A stretch of DNA of 64,000 nt from Sphingomonas phyllosphaerae 5.2 (lineage in GTDB: Bacteria > Pseudomonadota > Alphaproteobacteria > Sphingomonadales > Sphingomonadaceae). The notes beneath the pieces were generated by a model, which searched no databases, was not told where the DNA came from, and saw nothing but the letters and a program-made list of their open reading frames with translations. The stretch spans positions 1,522,501 to 1,586,500 of the forward strand of contig NZ_ATTI01000001.1 of NCBI RefSeq assembly GCF_000419605.1, written 5' to 3'. Shown one piece after another: positions 28,352 through 37,321 of the stretch; position 1 is the stretch's first letter, and the number at the start of each line of letters is the position of its first letter. A program made the position numbers and the translations under genes.

Positions 28352-29764
28352 ATGATTGCCTGGTTCACATGTCACGCCCCGATACGGATCAAGTTCCGTG
28401 TCGTTGTTGCTTTCCAGCTATCCGTGGCTGCGCTCAGCCTCGGATTGATCTACCTGGCGGCCATGTCGCCGCCGACCGAGGTGTGGACCATCATGCTGGG
28501 CGGCACCGCGCTGGCGTCGCTGCCGGTGCTCCTGACCTGGTACAGCGGCAAGCTCATCAGCGATCCCTACGTCACCACCGTCGTCCGGATGGAGGCATTG
28601 GCGGCCGGGGATCTCGACAGCGAGATCCTGTTCTCCGACCATCGTGACTGCGTCGGACGTATGACCCGCGCCATGCAGGTCTTCCGCGACAATGCCGGGT
28701 CGATCAGGCGCTCGGCGGCTGAATCGCAGTCGATGGTCGAGGCGGTGAGTGCGGGCCTCGGTCGATTGGCTGCCGGCGACCTCACGTTGCAGATCGAAGC
28801 GCCGCTTGCCGAGCAGTTCGAGACTGTTCGACGCGATTTCAATGCGGCGATGGGGGCGATGGCGGCGACGCTGGGCAGGGTGTCGCTGATCGCCGACGGC
28901 ATCAACAACGGCAGCGGTGATATCCGCGCCGCATCGGACGACCTGTCGCGTCGCACCGAGCAACAGGCCGCGGCGCTGGAAGAAACCGCCGCGGCGATGG
29001 ACGAGATCACGACGACGGTTCAGCAGACCGCAGACGGTGCAGCGAAGGCCAGCGAGCTGGTGCTGCAGGCCCGCGGCGAGGCGCGGTCCTCCGGAGACAT
29101 CGTCGCGCAGGCCGTGACCGCCATGGACGGTATCGAGCGCACCTCTGCGGAGATTTCGGAGATCATCAGCGTCATCGACGGCATCGCTTTCCAGACCAAC
29201 CTGCTGGCGCTGAATGCTGGCGTCGAGGCGGCACGAGCGGGGGATGCGGGCAGGGGGTTCGCGGTCGTCGCATCCGAGGTTCGTGCGCTCGCGCAACGCT
29301 CCGCCGACGCCGCCAAGGACGTCAAGGCACGTATCGCCGCCTCCACCGTCCATGTCGAGGCGGGGGTCGAACTGGTCAGCGCCACCGGCTCCGCGTTGCG
29401 CGGGATCATCGGACGCGTCGAGGACATCAACGCGATCGTGTCCACCATCGCCTCGTCTGCCAAGCAGCAGGCGGTCGGGCTGCTGCAGGTGAATACCGCC
29501 ATCTCGGAGATGGACGGCGTAACGCAGCAGAACGCGGCGATGGTCGAGCAAGCAACGGCGGCAACGCGCAGCCTCGCGTCGGAGGCCGAAAACCTCGCGC
29601 AGGAGGTCGCGCAATTCACCTTTGCCGACAAGAACGCCGATCGCGTGGCGCGGGACGGTCGTGCACGACCGAGCCACGATCGCAAGCCGTTCGAGATCGT
29701 GCGGTCGGCGCCGCCGGTGCGGGCGCTGCGGCAAACCGCTCAGGAGGACTGGGCGGCGTTCTGA
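28352..29764 (+). CDS. Methyl-accepting chemotaxis protein
   Basis: 470 residues from ATG 28352, with TAGGAG 7 bases upstream. Two closely spaced membrane segments (about 14-38 and 43-62) leave almost no periplasmic domain, so sensing is probably internal or by membrane state. A HAMP-like region follows (LEMALAAGDLD-type repeats, GRLAAGDLTLQIEAP), then the signalling coiled coil with the hairpin tip ISVIDGIAFQTNLLALNAGV and AARAGDAGRGFAVVASEVR. The chain ends EDWAAF, resembling the C-terminal xWxxF pentapeptide that tethers CheR/CheB. No che genes are nearby. Confidence 0.9.
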   Translation: MIAWFTCHAPIRIKFRVVVAFQLSVAALSLGLIYLAAMSPPTEVWTIMLGGTALASLPVLLTWYSGKLISDPYVTTVVRMEALAAGDLDSEILFSDHRDCVGRMTRAMQVFRDNAGSIRRSAAESQSMVEAVSAGLGRLAAGDLTLQIEAPLAEQFETVRRDFNAAMGAMAATLGRVSLIADGINNGSGDIRAASDDLSRRTEQQAAALEETAAAMDEITTTVQQTADGAAKASELVLQARGEARSSGDIVAQAVTAMDGIERTSAEISEIISVIDGIAFQTNLLALNAGVEAARAGDAGRGFAVVASEVRALAQRSADAAKDVKARIAASTVHVEAGVELVSATGSALRGIIGRVEDINAIVSTIASSAKQQAVGLLQVNTAISEMDGVTQQNAAMVEQATAATRSLASEAENLAQEVAQFTFADKNADRVARDGRARPSHDRKPFEIVRSAPPVRALRQTAQEDWAAF

Positions 29765-30248
29765 TCGCCTTGCACATGAAGCCGTCGAACGGATCCGGAT
29801 GACGGGCGGTGCCGATACGAACGTGTCGGGATCGCTCGCCGGTGTCTCGCGCCTTCATGATCCGCGTGGGCGCGCACCTTCGACGGCGTCATCGGCGTGG
29901 CGCGGACCTTTTCGTCGATCGAGCGTCGTGACGGTCTCCGGCGCCGCCGGGTCCGGATTGAAGCTCAGGCGTCGGTCGAAGGATCGTGGCAGCCTGCATT
30001 GGTCCATCCGGGCGATACTCGTACCGCGTTACGTCCGCGCAGGAATGTTCCGCATGATGTTGCGCCGGTCCGGCCGGCCTGCCACGCAGGCTTCGCGCCT
30101 CTGTCAGTACCGGGGTGCACGTCCGTGCAAGCTCTTTGACAATGCTGTCATAAGGTTAGAGCAGTCGGTAGATCTGGATTAAGCTGATTTCCGGGCGGCG
30201 CGTCTTCGCTTAAGAGATTGTTTAGGACGCCGCTCCTAGTTTCCTCCG
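29765..30248. other. Intergenic region, nothing recognised
   Basis: 484 bases between the chemoreceptor and the EAL protein. Frames here are Arg-rich and lack ribosome sites. The final 100 bases are less GC-rich (AAGGTTAGAGCAGTCGG) and may include a promoter for the EAL gene. Confidence 0.4.
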
Positions 30249-32039
30249 ATGGGTGGGATCCTTCCGAGAGATGAAGAAGCTCGGCTCGACGCGCTTCACC
30301 AGCTCAGGCTGCTGGACACGCCGGCGAGCGAAAGCTTCGATCGCATAACGCGCATGGCAAGCCTGATCTTTGGCTTGCCGGTGGCGGCGGTGTCACTTAC
30401 CGACCGCGATCGGCAATGGTTCAAATCTCGGGTCGGCGTCGATCATTGCAGTATTCCGCGCCACAAGGCGCCCTGCGCACGGGTTGCCGAAGCCGGACAG
30501 CCGCTGATCGTCGAGGATTTGCTTGCACATCCGCATTACGCGGACAGCGTCCTCGCCGATGCCGGCACGCGCTTCTATGCCGGTGCGCCGCTGGTCACCA
30601 GCGACGGCTATGGGCTCGGCGCGCTCTGCGTGCTCGGCACGGAGCCGCGGGCGGCATCGTCGGTAGAACTCGCCGCGCTCGTCGATCTCGCCGCGATGGT
30701 CATGGCGCAGATCGAGCTCCAGCACGCCTTCGGCCGGATCGATCCGGTCAGCGGGCTGCCGATGCGTGCGCAATTCCGCGACGACGTGCTCGATCTCGCC
30801 CGCAGCCGGGCGGGCCAGCCGGGGATCGTGGTGCTGGTCGACATCGCGCGGGACGAACAGATCAGCCGGATCGGCCGCGTGCTCGGCGGGGCGCGCGTCG
30901 ATGATCTGGTCCGTGAGGCGAGCCGGTCGTTGCGCGCCGCCATCGGCGCGGAGCGCAGCCTTTACCATGTCGGAGCAGCGCAATTCGCGTTTCTGGCGCC
31001 TGATGATGCCGAGCAGGACAGCTACGTCGAGGAATTGCGCTCCGGGTTCGCCGCGATCAGGGCGTCGTCCTCGGTCCGCTTCGTCACCAGCCTGTCGATC
31101 GGCGTCCGGCCGTTCGTGCTCGGGCAGACCTCGCCGGACGACCTCCTGCGTGGCGCCGCCGCTGCGGCGCAGGACGCGCGCGGTGTTGCTGGCGCCGTCT
31201 CGCTCTACTCCACGTCGAGCGATCGCGCGCATCAGCGACAATACGGCCTGTTGCAGGATTTCGGTGCGGCGCTGCAAGCGGACGACCAACTCCGGCTTGC
31301 CTTCCAGCCGCGGATCGAGGTGGCGACCGGCCGCTGCGTCGGCGCGGAGGCGCTGCTTCGCTGGCGACATCCCCGATACGGCGACGTATCGCCGGCCGAG
31401 TTCATCCCGATCATCGAGCGTACGTCGCTCGCGCTGCCGACCACGCGCTGGGTCCTCGACGCGGCGCTGACGCAGATCGCGCGCTGGCAGCGGGAGGGTG
31501 TCGATCTCAGGGTGTCGGTGAACCTGTCGGCGGTGAACCTGAGCGAGCCCGATCTGGTCGCGTGGCTGCAATGCGGCCTCCTCAAGCACGGACTGCGGCC
31601 CGAGCAGATCGAGCTGGAGCTTACGGAAAGCGCCATCATGGAGCATCCGGAACAGGCCGTCGGCGTGTTGCGCGAGTTGGCGGAAGCCGGCGTGTGCCTT
31701 GCCATCGACGATTTCGGCACCGGGCAGAGCAGCCTTGCCTATCTGCAACAGATCCCGGCGCAGGTGCTGAAGATCGATCAGGCGTTCGTGCGCTCGCAAA
31801 CGCGCGCCGAGGGTGCCGATTACGTGCTGCTGGAGACGATGGTCGCGATGGCCCACAAGCTCGGCTATCGCGTGGTGGCGGAGGGCGTGGAGACAAGCAT
31901 GGCGGCAGAGATCGTCGCAGGTCTGGGCTGTGAGGAAGTCCAGGGCTTCCTGTACGCGCGCCCGATGGAGGCTGAGGCGCTACAAACATGGTATCACGAG
32001 CGTGCCGGCGCACGCGAAGTCCGTCTGGCGCAATCCTGA
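30249..32039 (+). CDS. GAF / degenerate GGDEF / EAL c-di-GMP phosphodiesterase
   Basis: 596 residues. An N-terminal GAF domain (about 25-160) is followed by a GGDEF-type domain (about 165-330) whose signature is replaced by VGAAQF, so it cannot make c-di-GMP. The EAL domain (about 345-585) keeps EALLRW, NLSAVNLSEPDL, ELTESAIM, IDDFGTGQSSLAYLQ, LKIDQAFV and AEGVET, so hydrolysis of c-di-GMP to pGpG is expected. No membrane segment is seen. The protein probably lowers c-di-GMP in response to a GAF ligand. It lies in the same stretch as the chemoreceptor, both bearing on motility or surface behaviour. Confidence 0.9.
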   Translation: MGGILPRDEEARLDALHQLRLLDTPASESFDRITRMASLIFGLPVAAVSLTDRDRQWFKSRVGVDHCSIPRHKAPCARVAEAGQPLIVEDLLAHPHYADSVLADAGTRFYAGAPLVTSDGYGLGALCVLGTEPRAASSVELAALVDLAAMVMAQIELQHAFGRIDPVSGLPMRAQFRDDVLDLARSRAGQPGIVVLVDIARDEQISRIGRVLGGARVDDLVREASRSLRAAIGAERSLYHVGAAQFAFLAPDDAEQDSYVEELRSGFAAIRASSSVRFVTSLSIGVRPFVLGQTSPDDLLRGAAAAAQDARGVAGAVSLYSTSSDRAHQRQYGLLQDFGAALQADDQLRLAFQPRIEVATGRCVGAEALLRWRHPRYGDVSPAEFIPIIERTSLALPTTRWVLDAALTQIARWQREGVDLRVSVNLSAVNLSEPDLVAWLQCGLLKHGLRPEQIELELTESAIMEHPEQAVGVLRELAEAGVCLAIDDFGTGQSSLAYLQQIPAQVLKIDQAFVRSQTRAEGADYVLLETMVAMAHKLGYRVVAEGVETSMAAEIVAGLGCEEVQGFLYARPMEAEALQTWYHERAGAREVRLAQS

Positions 32040-32102
32040 GCGGCGATCGCGCTGACGCGGCCCGCGCCAGAACCTGCCACTGCTCGCGGCCGCATCGCCA
32101 CT

Positions 32103-32381
32103 AGAGTGGTTTCCGATCATGTTGCGCCATCGGCACGGAGGGGATTTCGATCCGCCGCAAGGCGCGAGGAGGGCGCGATGCTTTGGCCTCGTAACCGGGG
32201 AGCAACGCCGCGGCGGGCCGAAATCATCCCGCCGCGGAGCGGGCGCCCAAAGGGCGATGACGGTGGCGCAACGTGGTCGGGAACCGCTCTGGCGCTGCAT
32301 CGCGGCACTCACCGCTGTCCCACGCCTTGTCAAACTACCAGCCAGAGCGGTTTCCGATCAGGCAGCGCCATCGGCACGGAG
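32103..32381. repeat. Direct repeat pair (38 bp) with an inverted third arm
   Basis: AGAG(T/C)GGTTTCCGATCA followed six bases later by GCGCCATCGGCACGGAG occurs at 32103-32140 and again at 32344-32381, 241 bases apart. An inverted copy of the first arm (AACCGCTCTGGC, 32282-32293) faces GCCAGAGCGGTT at 32341-32352. This looks like tandem copies of a dispersed palindromic intergenic repeat. Confidence 0.6.
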
Positions 32382-32424
32382 CGAACCGCGCCCGCACGTT
32401 CGGGCAGACTTGCGCCCGCCACCC

Positions 32425-32498
32425 GTCATTGCGAGCGTAGCGAAGCAATCCAGCGTTCCACGCCACACCCTGGTTTGCTTCGCGACGCTCGCAACGAC
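32425..32498. repeat. REP-like palindromic element
   Basis: GTCATTGCGAGCGTAGCGAA(GCAATC) at 32425-32450 and its near-inverse GTTTGCTTCGCGACGCTCGC(AACGAC) at 32473-32498 enclose a 22-base centre. The arm resembles a widespread bacterial REP/MITE-type sequence, familiar as GTCATTGCGAGCG, that forms stable hairpins between convergent genes. Confidence 0.65.
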
Positions 32499-32711
32499 GG
32501 CGCTTGCATGGAATCCGGTGTGACGCCGCTTCAAACGGATCATCGAGCGCTTTCCGCTCGATCGGCGCTTGCGGCTTGCCGCGTGCGGCATCCACGCCGC
32601 GCACGGGCAGATTACGCCGATCGCGACCGTGCGCGATCGCCGGCATTCGAGTGAAGTAGCGGCTGCGCTGGGGCAATCGACACGGCACATCCGCCGACGG
32701 GACGTTCCGTC

Positions 32712-33758
32712 TCAAGCGACGACGGTGGCCGTCAGTCCGGGCACGTCGATCGTAATCGAGCCATCCTCAAGCGCCTCCAGCAGACGCATCCCGGCCCGGT
32801 GTCCGGCAGTCCAGCGTCTCGCAAGCGTTGGGCCGGAGAAGTCGAGCGCCTTGCCCGCAACTTCGTCGCGCTGCTCCGCGTAAGGCAATCTGGCCAGTGC
32901 AACGCGGTGATCGTCGCGCCCCGCATAGACGGCTTGCCAACGCGCGATGCTGCGGCTGGATTGCGCCGCGAACGTCAGGTCCTGCATTCGCCCGGCGGCT
33001 TCACCGAGCGTCCGCGGTCGATCGCCCGACAATGGCAGAAGATCGACCGCCACGCACAGCGTCGGCCGCGCTGGCGGATCGCCCAGAACCGGGTCCAGCG
33101 GGAGGTTGGCGGAGAGCCCGCCATCGACGAGCCAGCGGCCATCGACCTCCACGGGCGGGAAAAGGACAGGCAGCGCGGCGCTGGCGCGGATATGTTCGGC
33201 GGCGATCCGGCGCTGCGTCGAATCGAACGCGACATCTTCGCCGCTGGCGATGTCCACGGCAGTGGCGGTGAAACGGCAAGCGCCGCCGTTGAGAAGGTCG
33301 AAGTCGACCAGCCGCTCCAGCGTAGCCGTCAGCTGATCGGTTTCGTAGATCGATGGCCGATCGTCCGACCAGGGCATCTGCGCGGACAGCAGTGGGCCGA
33401 AAACGCCCGACCTGCCCGCCACCGCCGTCCACGCCGCCGCTGCGGTGCGACGGCTCGTCTCCAGTTCGGACGAGAGCCAGGGATGGGCGGCGTCCAGCGG
33501 ACCGACAGCATGGGCCTGCCAGAAGGCGCGCAGCGTCTCGATGCGGCGCGCCTCCGGTGTGCCGGCGATCAGCGCCGCATTCACCGCGCCGACCGATGCA
33601 CCGATGATCCACTCCGGCTTCAGATCATGCTCGTGCAATGCCTCGTAAACACCGGCCTGAAAGGCACCGAGCGCGTTCCCGCCGCTCAGCACCAGTACGA
33701 CAGCGACGTCGCGCGTCATCCGGCAAGCCGTTGCTCGGGAGGATCCGACGGCGCTCAT
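32712..33758 (-). CDS. Patatin-like phospholipase
   Basis: 348 residues. The oxyanion motif GGNALGAF (26-33), the nucleophile Ser55 in GASVG and the catalytic Asp212 in VDGGL are all intact, so it should be an active acyl hydrolase (lipase A type). No signal peptide is seen. ATG 33758 overlaps the upstream DUF892 stop as ATGA; an internal ATG at 33719 is an alternative start that also keeps the whole domain. Pairing with a ferritin-like gene is unexplained. Confidence 0.85.
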   Translation of the reverse strand: MSAVGSSRATACRMTRDVAVVLVLSGGNALGAFQAGVYEALHEHDLKPEWIIGASVGAVNAALIAGTPEARRIETLRAFWQAHAVGPLDAAHPWLSSELETSRRTAAAAWTAVAGRSGVFGPLLSAQMPWSDDRPSIYETDQLTATLERLVDFDLLNGGACRFTATAVDIASGEDVAFDSTQRRIAAEHIRASAALPVLFPPVEVDGRWLVDGGLSANLPLDPVLGDPPARPTLCVAVDLLPLSGDRPRTLGEAAGRMQDLTFAAQSSRSIARWQAVYAGRDDHRVALARLPYAEQRDEVAGKALDFSGPTLARRWTAGHRAGMRLLEALEDGSITIDVPGLTATVVA

Positions 33759-34222
33759 CCGCTGACGATGTGCATAAGCCGGTCTTTCAACGCGCGATCG
33801 GTCGCTATCTCCGCGGCGCGATTTGCTTCGGCCACCGCCAGCGCGTCGCCAACATCGAGTTCGCGCGCGAGCGCCATCGCAGTCTCCGAAGAGACGATTT
33901 CCGCGGCCTTCGCCTTACGGATCGCGCCGATCAGGGCAACATCGAGCAGGCGACCGGGCTGGGTCTGGTGGGTGTCGCGCTCGGCATCGTCCAGGATGCC
34001 GGCCATCCACAGGTTTTCGGGGCCGTCAACATCCGTAACCGCGGCAATGTCCCCGGCCTGCCGCGTCGCGTGGTCCGCCTCCGCGGCGACCAGCGCAACC
34101 AGGCCGGTATCGGTGCACCGCTCGGCCAACCCCGGCAACCGCTTTGATTGCGCCGATTTGCCGGCGTGCAGATCCTGAAGCGCGACATGCAGAAGTGCCG
34201 CTGCGGAACGGGTGATGCTCAT
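33755..34222 (-). CDS. DUF892 ferritin-like protein (YciE/YciF type)
   Basis: 155 residues forming a four-helix pattern: ALLHVALQDLHAGKSAQSKR, LVALVAAEADHATRQAG, LLDVALIGAIRKAKAAEIVS and ALAEANRAA-like helices. It matches the DUF892 family but has diverged from the better copy at 45291, with several carboxylates of the putative di-iron site hard to place. Members are induced by stress in other bacteria. It shares an ATGA overlap with the patatin gene, so the two are expressed together. Confidence 0.65.
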   Translation of the reverse strand: MSITRSAAALLHVALQDLHAGKSAQSKRLPGLAERCTDTGLVALVAAEADHATRQAGDIAAVTDVDGPENLWMAGILDDAERDTHQTQPGRLLDVALIGAIRKAKAAEIVSSETAMALARELDVGDALAVAEANRAAEIATDRALKDRLMHIVSG

Positions 34223-34321
34223 GCATTCCCAAGCATTGTCAGCAGATTAGGTTCCTGTCGCCTGCCGGGTGGGCCGGGCGGCGGAACAACGGACGATTAC
34301 CGCGCGTGCATACTTCGCAAC

Positions 34322-35608
34322 CTACTCCATGCAGGTGAGCAGATTGTCGACGGATAGCGAGCCGAACGCCGAGAAGCTGTCGGCAACGGCATAGGGAAGC
34401 AGCAGGGTGCGCCCGCTGAGCAGCGCGCCACACGTATAGACGACATTGGGCACATAGCCGTCGCGCTCATGCGGGCTGGGGGCGAGCACCGGCCGCGGCG
34501 TGCGTGCCAGGAGCTTCGACGGATCATGCTTGTCGAGCAGGCAGGCGCCGATGCAGTAATTGCGCACGGTGCCGACGCCGTGCGTCAGGACCAGCCAGCC
34601 CTCATCGATCTCGAGCGGCGAGCCGCAATTGCCCATCTGCACGAACTCCCACGGGTAACGCGGCTCGATCAGCTTCGCGCCGCCGTTCCAGTGGAGAAGA
34701 TCGTCCGAGAGGTTCAGCCAGATGTTCTTGTTGTCCTGTCGGCCCAGCGTCACGTAGCGGCCGTCGACGCGACGTGGAAAGAGCGCCATGCCCTTGGCGC
34801 TGGCGACCTCGCCGGTAATCGCCCGCATCTCAAATGACTTGAAGTCCGCCGTCGAGAGCAGTTCGGATCGCGCTTCGGCGCCGCTGAACGCGGTGTAGGT
34901 GCCGTGATAGGTGGCGCAGCCATCGTCCTCGACGAAGCGAACCAGGCGCATGTCCTCGATGCCCTGACGCTGGCTGGGCAGCGTCGGGAAGAGCACGGTC
35001 TCCGAAATGCTTCTCGAACCGCCGCAGTCGAGGTGGACGGCGCCATCATCCTCATCGTGCGGGACGATGATCGGCGGCACCGAGGTCGAGCCCGGAGCGT
35101 CGATCGTGAGGTCGCCGCCGGGCGTCCATACGCCCGTCCGGAACGTGACCGACGAGACATGACCTTCGCCGACGCCGCGCAGCGAGAGCACGAAGCGAAC
35201 CGCGCCATCGGCAAGTCCCGACTGATCCGGATGCGGTACGGCGCTGGGGTTGAAGAGTGCCGCGGCCTCGTAGGCGTATTCCTGGCTGAAGTAGGCGCCG
35301 ATCAGGCGCTGCTGTTCAGGCGAAAGGCTTGCCGCGGCTTGGATGCGGTCGGCCAATTCCCCGAACCGCCGCAGCAACGTCGTGTCAACATCGCGGTGGT
35401 TCTCATCGAGCGAGGCCGTGACACCAGTGAGTTGCCGCTGGAGCTCCTCCTCGTCGAGGCTCAGGATCAGATCGACGGTTTCGTCCGTACGCGTGCGGCC
35501 GGTGTCGAAGCCCTTGGGATAGCCGGGTTCGAACGGACGTACGACCGTGCGGGAGGGATCCGGCTTCAGAACCACGTCGTAGAAGTCCACCTGAGCACGC
35601 TTTGTCAT
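34322..35608 (-). CDS. Glycoside hydrolase family 130 protein (mannoside phosphorylase-like)
   Basis: 428 residues. An N-terminal helical region (1-125) precedes a five-bladed propeller with the GH130 landmarks LFNPSAV, VEDDGCATYHGTYTAFSGAE, AKGMALFPRRVDGRY, GNCGSPLEIDEGWLVLTHGV and PHERDGYVPNVVYTCGA. GH130 enzymes phosphorolyse or hydrolyse beta-1,2- or beta-1,4-mannosides using a single acid residue. The long form with this helical domain resembles sequences annotated as mannosyl-phosphorylase-like of unknown specificity. It is cytoplasmic by lack of a signal peptide, and stands alone. Confidence 0.85.
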   Translation of the reverse strand: MTKRAQVDFYDVVLKPDPSRTVVRPFEPGYPKGFDTGRTRTDETVDLILSLDEEELQRQLTGVTASLDENHRDVDTTLLRRFGELADRIQAAASLSPEQQRLIGAYFSQEYAYEAAALFNPSAVPHPDQSGLADGAVRFVLSLRGVGEGHVSSVTFRTGVWTPGGDLTIDAPGSTSVPPIIVPHDEDDGAVHLDCGGSRSISETVLFPTLPSQRQGIEDMRLVRFVEDDGCATYHGTYTAFSGAEARSELLSTADFKSFEMRAITGEVASAKGMALFPRRVDGRYVTLGRQDNKNIWLNLSDDLLHWNGGAKLIEPRYPWEFVQMGNCGSPLEIDEGWLVLTHGVGTVRNYCIGACLLDKHDPSKLLARTPRPVLAPSPHERDGYVPNVVYTCGALLSGRTLLLPYAVADSFSAFGSLSVDNLLTCME

Positions 35609-36021
35609 TCGTCATCCTTGTGACGCCGTGAGGGCCGGCGCGGCTTCTTGCGGGTCGTTCCTCCGCCGACCTAAGCCACTCGGACACCGTGGAGAAGAGC
35701 GGACGGTGCCAGCGACGCATTTCTGCTTCCCTGTAGATCGGCGAATGATCGGACAGGTCGAAACCGACGCAGCTCGAGTTCCTCGATCGCGCAAGCCGGA
35801 ACGCTGCTGTGACGCTATGCGGCGGTGCTGCCACGGTCATGGATCACGCAGCTGCGCCGACGAGCGCCTGCGCCACTGCGCGCACGCTCTCGCCGCTGCG
35901 GGACGACCGACGTGGTGCATGTTCGTCGTCGGCGGCACGGGTACTGTGAACCGTGAGTGTGAACGAGCCGGAGCGTTGAGCGTTCGTACGAGCTGCGGCA
36001 ACCGGCCCACGGGAGAGTAGC
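35609..36021. other. Divergent intergenic region
   Basis: 413 bases between the leftward GH130 gene and the rightward ligase gene. GGAAC occurs twice without a properly spaced partner motif. No gene or clear operator was recognised; both promoters must lie here. Confidence 0.4.
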
Positions 36022-37053
36022 ATGATCACGAAGGATCTTCTCCCGATGGAGGCGAAGCTGGTCGCGGATCTTCCCGACGATGGCGCATGGCAGTTCGAAC
36101 CGAAGTGGGATGGCTTCCGTGCGCTCGTCTTCCGCAGGGATGACGATGTCGAGATCATGTCCAAGTCCGGCAAGCCGCTGAGCCGCTACTTCCCGGAAAT
36201 AGTGCATCTCGTCAGGAACGTTGACTGTCGTGAGTTCACGTTGGACGGTGAGCTCATCCTCCCGATCGGTGGTGTGCTCTCGTTCGACGCGCTGCAGGCC
36301 CGTCTTCACCCGGCCGCCAGCCGCATCGAGCGGCTTTCGCGTGAGACGCCGGCTCAGCTCATGCTGTTCGATTGCCTCATGGCCGAAGGTCGGAATCTGC
36401 TCGACCGATCCCTTGCGGAGCGTCGGTTTCATCTGGAGGTCTTCCATCAGGCGCATGGCGGGCCGTCTCTGCTGCTGTCGGATCGGACGCTCGACATCGG
36501 CGTCGCTCGATCATGGCTCGCGCGCGGTGGCGGCGCGCTGGACGGTGTGGTGGCGAAGCGGCTCGACGAGCCCTACCGCTTTGGTGAGCGCGCCATGCTG
36601 AAGGTGAAGCAGCATCGGTCCGCCGACTGCGTCGTTGGGGGTTTTCGGCGCGTGAAAGAAGGGGAGGGCGTCGCATCCCTTCTGCTGGGCCTCTACGATG
36701 ATGCCGGTCGGTTGAACCACGTCGGCTTCACGTCCGGCATTGCCGCGTCCGAGCGTACCGGGCTGCTCGGACGACTAGAACCCCTGATCGAGGCGCCCGG
36801 CTTCACCGGCAAGGCGCCGGGTGGCCCGAGTAGATGGAACGATGGCCAGGAGAGCGAATGGGAACCGCTCAGGAGTGATCTGGTCGTGGAAGTGCTTTAT
36901 GATCAGGTCACCGGCGGCCGGTTCCGTCATGGCACGAAGCTGCTGAGATGGCGTCCGGACAAGGCGCCCGGGCAATGCCTAATGGACCAGCTCATTCATG
37001 AAGTGCGCCCGGCGGAGCTGGCGACGATGAACCACATGACGGAGGAAAGCTGA
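36022..37053 (+). CDS. ATP-dependent DNA ligase (LigC/LigD ligase-domain type)
   Basis: 343 residues with the adenylation domain and OB-fold only. The nucleophile Lys28 lies in FEPKWDGFRALV (motif I, KxDGxR). FTLDGELIL is motif III, GVVAKRLDEPYRF motif IV, MLKVKQHRSADCVV motif V. These match stand-alone ligases used in bacterial end joining or base-excision repair. No Ku, polymerase or nuclease domain and no ku gene are within the window. Starts 3 bases after GGGAGAGTAGC. Confidence 0.9.
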   Translation: MITKDLLPMEAKLVADLPDDGAWQFEPKWDGFRALVFRRDDDVEIMSKSGKPLSRYFPEIVHLVRNVDCREFTLDGELILPIGGVLSFDALQARLHPAASRIERLSRETPAQLMLFDCLMAEGRNLLDRSLAERRFHLEVFHQAHGGPSLLLSDRTLDIGVARSWLARGGGALDGVVAKRLDEPYRFGERAMLKVKQHRSADCVVGGFRRVKEGEGVASLLLGLYDDAGRLNHVGFTSGIAASERTGLLGRLEPLIEAPGFTGKAPGGPSRWNDGQESEWEPLRSDLVVEVLYDQVTGGRFRHGTKLLRWRPDKAPGQCLMDQLIHEVRPAELATMNHMTEES

Positions 37054-37321
37054 CCTGTTCCGCGCACGTGAACGAACTGCGGAACCACCTTAGTCGCCTT
37101 GCTCCAGCTTCGAGACGGGTGAGATAAGTACGTCGATGAACACGCGAACCTTCGCCAACGGGATCGATGGCTACGGCTGCGAGGAAGTCGGCGAAGTGCG
37201 CGGTGCCCGCGCCGCCCAGAACAACTGCAGCACCGCGACCAAATCAGGCTCCGCAACCACTTTCAACCGCGCACAGCGTCGTCGAAACAAGGTGCGCCGG
37301 CCGCTTCTCTGGCTCGTCAGC

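Larger units (their letters stand above)
32040..32711. other. Repeat-rich intergenic region
   Basis: 672 bases between the EAL gene and the leftward patatin gene, both ending here. It contains a direct repeat pair, an inverted repeat pair and a REP-like hairpin listed separately. No gene is supported. Confidence 0.6.

Noticed and set aside
29897..30139. 80-codon ORF in the gap before the EAL gene
   Set aside because: It starts with GTG without a ribosome site and is Arg-rich in the manner of chance GC-rich frames.
34223..34256. GGAAC on the minus strand before the DUF892 gene at 33755 as an EcfG promoter
   Set aside because: The partner motif at 16-17 bases reads GCTT rather than CGTT, and it would leave almost no leader.
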